Source: Victivallales bacterium
Lineage (GTDB): Bacteria > Verrucomicrobiota > Lentisphaeria > Victivallales > Victivallaceae
Direction: 5' to 3'
Assembly (NCBI GenBank): GCA_030634125.1
Contig: DAOWBJ010000016.1
Location: 1 to 12,597 of the forward strand
DNA: 12,597 bases
The notes below the pieces were generated by a model, which saw only the letters and a list, made by a program, of their open reading frames with translations, ran no database searches and was not told the DNA's origin. A program made the position numbers and the translations under genes. The stretch's first letter is position 1; each line of letters starts with the position of its first letter. This document shows, one piece after another, positions 1 to 5,537 of the stretch.

Positions 1-548
1 CGGGACCGACGCCGATTGAACATCAGGATGATCTGGAGCGTGTTTTAAAAGCATATATCGCTTTGTGTGATAAATTGCCGGACGAAGTCGCTGACCGGGT
101 ATTCCTTGTTTTCTCTGTGGGTAATGAAAATCATCCTTGTTTTGAGAAATTAAATTTACAGCCCTTGTGCATCGAAGCAATTTATCAGCTTGCGGATATT
201 GTATTATTTCCAAGTGAGACGGAAGGACGCGGACTGCCGATTATTGAATCGAGCGCGGGTGGAATTCCGATTGTTTGTCGTCGCTATTACCCGGAAGAAG
301 TTTTTGACGAGGTGGTAGGTAAAGATTTGCCGGAAGATGAGCAGATTCAATATTTAGATTTTCCGACAGGTGAATTTAAAGAGGATTTTTTGGCAAAAGT
401 AACGGAATTGCTCTTGCACCCGGAACATTTTGAGGACTGGCGGGAACACAATCGCGAAGCGGTTAGAAGTCGTTACAGTACTAAAATGATTGTTCGGAAA
501 TTCAAAGATTTTTTCAATATTTTACGACAGGATGGTCATAAAATTTAA
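1..548 (+). CDS. glycosyltransferase, GT4-like, C-terminal part (5' end outside window)
   Basis: The frame is open from base 3 and runs without a stop to TAA at 546-548, so this is the last ~180 residues of a larger protein; the TTG at 63 is not a credible start. The visible part matches the nucleotide-sugar-binding C-terminal Rossmann domain of GT-B enzymes. It contains the segment ADIVLFPSETEGRGLPIIES, whose two glutamates (codons 222-224 and 246-248) are spaced E-x7-E as in GT4 (family 'glycosyl transferases group 1'), where they contact the donor nucleotide sugar. Such enzymes act in the cytoplasm or on the inner membrane face. The next gene, also a GT4 enzyme, follows after 14 bases, so both probably serve one glycan pathway. 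Donor and acceptor cannot be read from the sequence. Confident of the family, not of the substrate. Confidence 0.85.
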   Translation, partial: GPTPIEHQDDLERVLKAYIALCDKLPDEVADRVFLVFSVGNENHPCFEKLNLQPLCIEAIYQLADIVLFPSETEGRGLPIIESSAGGIPIVCRRYYPEEVFDEVVGKDLPEDEQIQYLDFPTGEFKEDFLAKVTELLLHPEHFEDWREHNREAVRSRYSTKMIVRKFKDFFNILRQDGHKI

Positions 549-562
549 CAGGAGATATAATT

Positions 563-1687
563 ATGCATATTGGTTTTATCGAAGACACGCCGCTGCGCGG
601 TGGTACTCAGATATGGGTTTCCGAAGCGGTTAAAAAGTTTGTTGAAGCAGGAGAAAAAGTTTCGGTTATCGCTCCTGAAGGAACTTTCGTGGCGCAGACA
701 TGTGCTGAATACGGAGCGACGGTAACGACTTATGATTTTGAAGATATCGTGCTCAATCCCGACAAATACAAACAAGCCTGGATTGCCGGATTGTCTCCTT
801 GTGATGTCGCCGTAACGACAGTGCATCCGCCTAGAAATGGTTTTCATTGTGTCGGTTTTGGAGCGGAGTGTATCAAGGCGGGCAGTTTGAAAACCATTAT
901 AATACCTAAAACCGGATCAATTGTGCCCTGGTATAAACGTGAATATTATATGCCTGACCCGGACGTGGCGACTCACGTTATCTGTATTACGGACTTTACG
1001 CGCAAATACCTGGAGGATGTGTATAAAATTCCGGACGAAAAAATATCATTAGTTTATCAGGGAACCGAGGTCGATCGTTTTACTTCCAGCGAAGCCAGCA
1101 GGACTGAAGCTTTAAAGCGTTATCCGCTGCAGAAAAATTCCCATCCGGTTCTGGGCTCGGTTGGAGCGATGGAGAACCGCAAAGGTCAAATCATTATACT
1201 GCAGGCCGTCAAACTTTTGCTGGATGCTGGCAAACTGCCGGATATTCATGTAATGTTTGTCGGGGAAGGTCCTGACGAAGCGATGCTCAAAGCTGTTACA
1301 AAAGTTTACGGACTTGAGGAACATATCTCATTTTTTCCCTTTACCAGCGAACCGAATTATGTTTTTGACCGGATCGACATTCTGGCATTTCCGAGTTTCT
1401 ACAAAGAAGGTCTGCCGAATGTATTGCTCGAAGCTATGAGCATGAAAGTACCGGTTATCTCGACTGATCTGGCTGGAATCCCGGAAGTGGTTTTTGATGG
1501 GGAAACTGGCTTTATAACGGATGTTGCTAATGTTGAGCAATTTGCCGAGGCAATTGAAAAAATCACGAAAAATTCTGAAACATGTGTCGAAATGGGCGAA
1601 AAGGCACGTACTTTAATGGAGAACAAAATGAACAAGAAGTATCAGTTCGATGCTTTCCTGGAATTTTTCCAAAAATTAACGAGGTAA
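563..1687 (+). CDS. glycosyltransferase family 4 protein
   Basis: A complete 374-residue GT-B fold glycosyltransferase, normal length for GT4. The N-terminal acceptor domain starts MHIGFIEDTPLRGGTQIW with the Gly-rich loop after the first strand; the C-terminal donor domain holds VGAMENRKGQ, FVGEGPD and FPSFYKEGLPNVLLEAM. The last gives the E-x7-E pair as E282 and E290 (a match to the retaining GT4 signature). No signal peptide or membrane segment is seen, so it should be cytoplasmic or peripheral. The start ATG at 563 follows AGGAGAT at 549-555 at good spacing, 14 bases after the previous glycosyltransferase and 7 bases before the SGNH hydrolase gene, so the three look co-transcribed. It probably adds a sugar to a surface glycan or glycolipid; linkage and sugar are unknown. 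Confidence 0.92.
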   Translation: MHIGFIEDTPLRGGTQIWVSEAVKKFVEAGEKVSVIAPEGTFVAQTCAEYGATVTTYDFEDIVLNPDKYKQAWIAGLSPCDVAVTTVHPPRNGFHCVGFGAECIKAGSLKTIIIPKTGSIVPWYKREYYMPDPDVATHVICITDFTRKYLEDVYKIPDEKISLVYQGTEVDRFTSSEASRTEALKRYPLQKNSHPVLGSVGAMENRKGQIIILQAVKLLLDAGKLPDIHVMFVGEGPDEAMLKAVTKVYGLEEHISFFPFTSEPNYVFDRIDILAFPSFYKEGLPNVLLEAMSMKVPVISTDLAGIPEVVFDGETGFITDVANVEQFAEAIEKITKNSETCVEMGEKARTLMENKMNKKYQFDAFLEFFQKLTR

Positions 1688-1694
1688 GGAAATA

Positions 1695-2318
1695 ATGAGA
1701 ATTCTTTTTCAAGGCGATTCAATCACGGATTGCGGTAGACACCGCGAAGCGGTAGAACCTAACATAGGTCTGGGCGCCGGTTACGCGATGCTCGCGGCTG
1801 GACGTTTATTAGCTGATCACCCGGATAAAAAAATGCAGGTTTACAATCGTGGAATAAGCGGAAATCGTGTAGTTGATTTGTATGCCCGCTGGAAAGCTGA
1901 TGCTTTGAACATGAAACCGGATGTATTGAGTATTCTGATTGGAGTAAATGATACATGGCATGCTTTTGGTTCAAATAATGGTGTTGGTGTTGAACGTTAT
2001 GGACGCATTTATCATGAAATCCTGACCTGGACAAAACAGGCATTGCCGGAAATTAAAATAGTTCTCTGCGAGCCTTTTGTTCTTGAATTCGGAGCGGTAG
2101 CACAGGAATGGCTTCAGGAAATTGATGATCGTCGAGAAATTGTCAAAAATTTGTCTAAAGAATTTAATCTTCCTTTCGTGCCGATTCAGTCTGTATTAAA
2201 TGACGCGCTCAAACAGGCCCCGCCTGAGTATTGGCTCAGAGATGGTGTGCATCCGTCTCTAGCGGGGCATCAGTTAATCACAGACCAATGGATGAAAGCA
2301 ACAAAAGATTTCTTTTAG
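1695..2318 (+). CDS. SGNH/GDSL hydrolase family protein
   Basis: A 207-residue protein with all SGNH blocks in order: block I FQGDSITD with nucleophile S9; block II around the glycine of NRGISGNR; block III IGVND with G83 and N85; block V DGVHPSLAG with D183 and H186. This completes the Ser-Asp-His triad and oxyanion hole of GDSL esterases, a family that includes carbohydrate acetylesterases, acyl-thioesterases and rhamnogalacturonan acetylesterases. There is no signal peptide, so the protein should stay in the cytoplasm. The gene begins 7 bases after the GT4 stop with AAGGA at 1686-1690 as ribosome binding site; that coupling suggests, without proving, that it removes an acetyl or acyl group from a sugar or intermediate in the same glycan pathway. 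A covarying hairpin begins two bases after the stop. Exact substrate unknown. Confidence 0.9.
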   Translation: MRILFQGDSITDCGRHREAVEPNIGLGAGYAMLAAGRLLADHPDKKMQVYNRGISGNRVVDLYARWKADALNMKPDVLSILIGVNDTWHAFGSNNGVGVERYGRIYHEILTWTKQALPEIKIVLCEPFVLEFGAVAQEWLQEIDDRREIVKNLSKEFNLPFVPIQSVLNDALKQAPPEYWLRDGVHPSLAGHQLITDQWMKATKDFF

Positions 2319-2320
2319 TA

Positions 2321-2422
2321 GTGCCGGGAGCAGCCTTGCTCCGGCACATAATGCTTTAAATCGGGCTTTAATCTTTTAAAGCTGTCAAAGGTACTTGTCA
2401 CGGAGCAGGCTACTCCTGTGAC
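2321..2422. repeat. REP/BIME-like pair of inverted hairpins, family 2
   Basis: Hairpin 1 (2321-2347) pairs GTGCCGG with CCGGCAC and AGCA with TGCT around loop GCCT, with one bulged G at 2328. Hairpin 2 (2397-2422) pairs GTCAC with GTGAC and GGAG with CTCC, with bulged T2417. Read on the minus strand, hairpin 2 has the core of hairpin 1: GGAG, C or T, AGCC, one or two T, GCTCC. The outer stems differ by paired substitutions (GTGCC/GGCAC against GTCAC/GTGAC), so structure rather than sequence is conserved. Between them a perfect 7-bp stem (GCTTTAA 2365-2371, TTAAAGC 2376-2382) can form. The element lies between two 3' ends, a usual site for REP-type repeats. No U-tract follows, so it is not a typical terminator. 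This fills the 150-base gap; no gene was seen there. Confidence 0.6.
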
Positions 2423-2468
2423 TACTTAAAATCACTCAAAAAAAGCGATATCCCCTACTTGGATATTA

Positions 2469-2837
2469 CTAAATTTTTATCGGTGAACTCCAGGCGTATC
2501 TGCCTTCTTTGTCCTTTATTTGACAGCGAAGGTAGGTGAGTCCTGCGTCAGCAGGGATTTCTGTTTCATAAGAAGTTATTTCTTTGGTGTCGTCCCTTTC
2601 TTCTGGTGTAGTTGCTTTGAAACCAGACATATTTCCACAGCGACCGAATGAACTATAACCTTTGCCGATGTAACGGGTATCAGTATTATAGACTTCGAGT
2701 GCTATTAGATTTTTAACTTGCATAATCTCAGCACTGGTAAAACCGTTCCAGTAAGGATGTGCGACAATGCATTCACCACCCGCTTTGATGACAGCTTCTA
2801 TCGCTTCCTGATACGGTAATATTGAGATCTTCACCAT
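2469..2837 (-). pseudogene. PHP/CehA-type metallohydrolase remnant, internally deleted
   Basis: The 122-codon frame looks like two separate pieces of a PHP-domain metal-dependent hydrolase. Residues ~8-65 resemble the central part (EAIEAVIKAGGECIVAHPYW, then ALEVYNTDTRYIGKGYSS), with the metal-site AHPYW segment. Residues ~95-122 (LTYLRCQIKDKEGRYAWSSP) resemble the C-terminal beta domain of the same proteins. The N-terminal HxH and TDH metal motifs and the late D-x-H motif are missing, and intact homologues are typically more than twice this length, so it should be inactive. Upstream, an ATG in another frame overlaps the stop of the cupin regulator (TAATGA at 2861-2857) and encodes MTAKINFYGED before running out of phase; this may be the original start, now followed by a deletion with frameshift. 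The proposed assignment rests on remembered family motifs. Confidence 0.55.
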
Positions 2838-2858
2838 AAAAATTGATTTTTGCTGTCA

Positions 2859-3431
2859 TTATTTTGCCTCTTTCAGTAAATAAACTGCTAATAATACGGC
2901 TGTTTCACTGCCTGGATTTTCAGGTACATGTTCGATATTGCCGTCAAAAAATAAAATATCTCCTTCGCTTAAATTTATTTTTTCATCTCCTAAACAAAAA
3001 ACTATACTGCCTTTTAAGATGAAAATAAACTGGTCGCCATCTGTTTTTACTTTTTCGCGTAGCGCCCCCGGTTCGATATTCAAAATCAAAGTTTGTAAAT
3101 TGCCGCCCGAGCTTTCCGTATCCAAAAGCATTTCATACATGAAACCTTTATTATTTTCACGTTCAACCATTGTCCGTTCATTCTTCCTGACCAGCGTCCA
3201 GACGGGCGAAGACGTTTCACCTATACCCGAAAGCAGTTCCGCCGGGGTAACCTTTAAAGCTTCAGCTATTTTCAGCAAAACCGGCAGAGACGGGATAGTT
3301 CTGAAGTTCTCTATTCGCGACAGCAAACCGGCAGTCAAGCCGGTCGTCTCAGAGAGTGCGGCAAGGGTTAAATTTTGTTCTTTGCGAAAAGCTTTGATTG
3401 AAGAACCAAGTTTTATTAGATTTTGTCTCAT
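2859..3431 (-). CDS. XRE-family transcriptional regulator with C-terminal cupin domain
   Basis: A 190-residue regulator. Residues ~8-64 form an HTH_3/XRE domain (LTLAALSETTGLTAGLLSRI around the recognition helix, then the usual helix 4-5 segment IPSLPVLLKIAEALKV). Residues ~113-186 form a small-molecule-sensing cupin_2 barrel (DGDQFIFILKGSIVFCLG, then the GDILFF turn). The metal-binding histidines of many cupins are mostly absent; H168 is the only one in the expected late position. Proteins of this architecture (PuuR/SutR-like) bind DNA as dimers and usually control a neighbouring transporter or catabolic gene. It is divergently transcribed from a DMT permease across a region with an 18-bp perfect inverted repeat, so it likely controls both itself and the permease. 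The ATG at 3431 has no clear Shine-Dalgarno sequence. The ligand is unknown. Confidence 0.88.
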   Translation of the reverse strand: MRQNLIKLGSSIKAFRKEQNLTLAALSETTGLTAGLLSRIENFRTIPSLPVLLKIAEALKVTPAELLSGIGETSSPVWTLVRKNERTMVERENNKGFMYEMLLDTESSGGNLQTLILNIEPGALREKVKTDGDQFIFILKGSIVFCLGDEKINLSEGDILFFDGNIEHVPENPGSETAVLLAVYLLKEAK

Positions 3432-3436
3432 AATAA

Positions 3437-3540
3437 TTTTTGAATATTTGTAAACTTTATTGTTGAAAAATTATTTCTTTAGCTTATTATATATACAAAC
3501 AATAAAAATATCAAGCTATTTATTTACAAATATTCAAAAA
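3437..3540. promoter_or_regulatory. perfect 18-bp inverted repeat, candidate operators for the XRE-cupin regulator
   Basis: TTTTTGAATATTTGTAAA at 3437-3454 is the exact reverse complement of TTTACAAATATTCAAAAA at 3523-3540, arm centres 86 bp apart. Each arm lies between a predicted start site and a start codon: 5 bases before the regulator ATG and 13 bases before the permease ATG, so each transcript would carry the same 18 bases in its leader. A second, shorter inverted pair lies inside it: TTTATTGTT (3456-3464) and AACAATAAA (3498-3506). The natural reading is two operator copies bound by the adjacent regulator, giving joint autoregulation and permease control. This is inferred from position and symmetry. 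Confidence 0.6.
3463..3514. promoter_or_regulatory. overlapping divergent promoters
   Basis: Minus strand, for the regulator: -35 TTGATA (3514-3509), 17-base spacer, -10 TATAAT (3491-3486), close to the sigma-70 consensus; predicted start near 3479. Plus strand, for the permease: -35 TTGAAA (3463-3468), 16-base spacer, -10 TATTAT (3485-3490); predicted start near 3497. The two -10 boxes occupy the same bases, so polymerase should not be able to hold both promoters at once. The boxes are read by eye and starts are estimated. Confidence 0.6.
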
Positions 3541-3553
3541 AGGTTTATTTATA

Positions 3554-4405
3554 ATGACATTATTTTTTGCACTGGCGTGTTGTTTCTGTACGGCGGTAAA
3601 TGATTTAGTATTCCGTTTGTATGCCCGCAAGAGTAGGTCACGCGGCGCTTACGTGTTGATAATCGGTTTAGTTTGGACTTCCGTATTTTTATTATTTTTG
3701 AAATTTGATTTTGCATTATGGAAAACAACTTTGCTCTGGGGGATTGTTTCCGGTGTTTTCTCGGTGGTGGCGAACCTTCTTTTGATTGAGGGAATGAGTC
3801 ATAATGATGCCGGGATATGTTCGACAATTTACCGTCTGAATCTGGTTGTTGTAGCCTTTGGCGCTTTTATTTTGCTTGGGGAAACTGTTACCGTTATGAA
3901 ATTACTTGGAATTTTATTCGCGCTTGCCGCGGTTTTCATGTTTTTTCTGGATTCTCCGCACGGGGGACATACGAACAAAGCGAAACTGGGATTTTACCTG
4001 GTCGGAATAGCGGCTTTGCTGCGTGCCGGCATGGGGTTAAGCTACAAATACGCCTTTATGGAAGGCGCAGACAGGAATTTTTTGCTGGTCTTGAACGGAG
4101 CGTCTTGGATTATTGGCGGGGCTGTTTACGCCATATACAGAGAAAAACATCTTGGCGAGAAATTCGGCAAAAAAAGCTGGCGCTACGGTGCGGTTTCAGG
4201 TTTGTTGATTTGTGGAATTGTGCTTTTCATGGCATTGGCGCTGCAGCATGGAGACGCGGCAGTAGTATTACCTCTGGCGCAGATGAGTTTTATCGCGACC
4301 TGCGGACTGGGAATATTGTTTTTAAAGGAAAAATTGAGCTTCAAAAAAGCTTTAGGCATTCTAGCCGGAATTTTATGCATCCTTTGTATGAGCATCGCTG
4401 CTTAA
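3554..4405 (+). CDS. DMT superfamily permease (EamA-like)
   Basis: A 283-residue very hydrophobic protein, typical length for ten-helix drug/metabolite transporters. It shows the two-fold EamA repeat: repeat 1 covers about residues 1-135 and ends with the LGETVTVMKLLGILFALAAV helix pair; repeat 2 covers about 150-283 and ends FLKEKLSFKKALGILAGIL. Both ends carry the family's '(G/K)E-x-hydrophobic-x(2-3)-K-x-LG-I' signature. It sits in the inner membrane and probably exports or imports a small metabolite. AAGG at 3540-3543 is the likely ribosome binding site, ten bases upstream of ATG. Its divergent neighbour is an XRE-cupin regulator, sharing control elements, so the cupin ligand may be the transported compound or a relative. 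Substrate cannot be told from sequence. The gene converges on the AT-rich minus-strand pair; only a weak AT hairpin (4408-4426) lies between. Confidence 0.88.
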   Translation: MTLFFALACCFCTAVNDLVFRLYARKSRSRGAYVLIIGLVWTSVFLLFLKFDFALWKTTLLWGIVSGVFSVVANLLLIEGMSHNDAGICSTIYRLNLVVVAFGAFILLGETVTVMKLLGILFALAAVFMFFLDSPHGGHTNKAKLGFYLVGIAALLRAGMGLSYKYAFMEGADRNFLLVLNGASWIIGGAVYAIYREKHLGEKFGKKSWRYGAVSGLLICGIVLFMALALQHGDAAVVLPLAQMSFIATCGLGILFLKEKLSFKKALGILAGILCILCMSIAA

Positions 4406-4445
4406 ACTAAAATAATGGATATTTTGGAAACAAAAAAACGAGTGT

Positions 4446-4994
4446 TTATATAGCATTGACCCGTTCTTGACATTGATGTTCTTCATTTTTTAGCCAAGTT
4501 AAAAATCCATTTGTTTTGCATATCCAAGAGAAAATACGATTTAATCCAAATGAAATTAAAATCTGACAAAGAAGCAATAAAATTGTAACAATCAACCTAT
4601 ACTTTAAAAATGGAGTAAATCTAAAAAAAGCTATAAATTGTATATGCATAAAATCATTTTGCATTTTCTGTAAATCTTTTCTGTCAGATTTTTGCATTTT
4701 TTCTATTTTTACTACAGCTTCTTTTAAATTTTTGCCAAGTTTATAGATATTAAAAACTTTTATGTAATTTGCAAAATTATGAATAGTATCATCCAAATAA
4801 TTTTGGAGATTTATGGCAATACTGTAATCCGCATCTGATAACTTTTCGCCATTATTTCTTAGTAATTTTATTAAGTCTCTGCGTTGTTGGCAAAATTGAT
4901 ACAAAGTGGTATCATGGCGTTTTATTTTTCTTAGATAATGAGCCATAATTATAACGAAAACTAAGGTGATTAATAAAACAGTATATGCGAACAT
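4446..4994 (-). CDS. hypothetical protein with two membrane segments
   Basis: I do not recognise this 182-residue protein. It starts with a hydrophobic anchor at residues ~2-19 (TVLLITLVFVIIM), followed by a basic stretch LRKIKRH, then a charged, mostly helical region to ~120 rich in K, N, D and Q, and a second membrane segment at ~134-152 (LIVTILLLLCQILISFG) followed by a short aromatic, Cys-containing tail. By the positive-inside rule the middle region is probably cytoplasmic. The ATG overlaps the stop of the 78-residue gene upstream by one base (TAATG), with GGGGGT at 5001-5005 as a possible ribosome binding site, so the two are coupled and likely act together. Base composition is clearly more AT-rich than the flanking genes, suggesting transfer. 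It could be a phage-derived or defence-type membrane effector; nothing in the sequence decides this. Confidence 0.7.
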   Translation of the reverse strand: MFAYTVLLITLVFVIIMAHYLRKIKRHDTTLYQFCQQRRDLIKLLRNNGEKLSDADYSIAINLQNYLDDTIHNFANYIKVFNIYKLGKNLKEAVVKIEKMQKSDRKDLQKMQNDFMHIQFIAFFRFTPFLKYRLIVTILLLLCQILISFGLNRIFSWICKTNGFLTWLKNEEHQCQERVNAI

Positions 4995-5230
4995 TATTTA
5001 CCCCCTGTTTTTTGTTTGTTTTTTCTATTTTCTTTTAATATAGTCATAAAATATTTTCTAAATTCTTTATTTTCAGTTGCCATTCGATCTATTTCAGTTT
5101 GTCTATCTTTCAAACGACCTTTATATAGCCACCAAATATATCCATGGGCAAGTAAAAAAAAGAATACAAACAAGGCTTTTGTAGTACCAAGCTGGTTGCA
5201 AGCATTTATTACCTCATTATAATATCCCAC
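4994..5230 (-). CDS. small single-span membrane protein, hypothetical
   Basis: A 78-residue protein with a GTG start at 5230, chosen because AGAGG lies five bases upstream (GAGGAACAAGTG). One membrane helix is visible at ~18-37 (KALFVFFFLLAHGYIWWLY), followed by a strongly charged helix ~38-72 (GRLKDRQTEIDRMATENKEF) with heptad-like spacing, i.e. a short cytoplasmic coiled coil, and a GGK tail. The architecture resembles small holin-like or phage-associated proteins of the BhlA type and also small regulatory subunits of membrane complexes, but I have no sequence match. It overlaps the following 182-residue membrane protein by one base, so they are almost certainly translated as a coupled pair. 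AT-rich like its partner. Confidence 0.65.
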   Translation of the reverse strand: MGYYNEVINACNQLGTTKALFVFFFLLAHGYIWWLYKGRLKDRQTEIDRMATENKEFRKYFMTILKENRKNKQKTGGK

Positions 5231-5353
5231 TTGTTCCTCTTAGTTTTATGCAGAAATTGCAAAATGTTTATTTTTTATACACTTTTCATCCAACTAATTT
5301 TAAACTTAAAAATAACTCATGGAAAGTAATATATAAGTAAAAGTATACAAAAC

Positions 5354-5383
5354 AACAAAAAAACATATAAATATGTATTTTTT
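5354..5383 (-). terminator. weak AT-rich hairpin, possible terminator after dgt
   Basis: ACATAT (5363-5368) pairs with ATATGT (5371-5376), extended past one mismatch by A-run/T-run pairing, and is flanked by A and T tracts so that either strand would end in a U-run. It lies ~150 bases downstream of the dgt stop in otherwise AT-rich spacer. The stem has very little GC, so termination strength is doubtful. The rest of 5231-5533 holds a possible micro-ORF (5451-5537) and a small perfect inverted repeat CGTTAC-AA-GTAACG at 5477-5490; nothing else was recognised. Confidence 0.3.
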
Positions 5384-5450
5384 CTTTAGTTGTTTATTAT
5401 AAAAAATAATTCCTTTTTATTATTATAATCTCTAATCTCTAAAAAATCAA

Positions 5451-5537
5451 TCACTTCAACACTATATGCTCTTTACCGTTACAAGTAACGTAAACCATTC
5501 GACCTTTAATAACAAGAAAACAACAAATATCAATCAC
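5451..5537 (-). CDS. possible 28-residue micro-ORF overlapping the dgt stop
   Basis: GTG at 5537-5535 overlaps the dgt stop (ATGTGA) and has GGA five bases upstream inside the last dgt codons. It would encode a 28-residue peptide beginning MIDICCFLVIKG and ending with VYVTCNGKEHIVLK before TGA at 5453-5451. The end has alternating polar and hydrophobic residues as in a beta hairpin. The geometry is that of a coupled downstream gene, but the length is so short that chance is a real explanation, and the perfect inverted repeat at 5477-5490 inside it may constrain the sequence for another reason. Function unknown. Confidence 0.2.
   Translation of the reverse strand: MIDICCFLVIKGRMVYVTCNGKEHIVLK

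Noticed and set aside
63..548. short complete gene starting at TTG 63
   Set aside because: The frame is open upstream to the window edge and the protein is plainly the second half of a GT-B enzyme.
2321..2347. intrinsic terminator after the SGNH gene
   Set aside because: The stem is strong but no U-tract follows, and the sequence belongs to a paired repeat; termination cannot be claimed.
2938..3453. 171-codon plus-strand open frame opposite the XRE-cupin gene
   Set aside because: Antisense to clear HTH and cupin motifs; no recognisable protein features of its own.
3817..4410. 197-codon plus-strand open frame inside the permease gene
   Set aside because: Out of frame with a well-supported membrane protein; no domain, composition atypical (many W, R, C), no ribosome binding site. 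A shadow frame.
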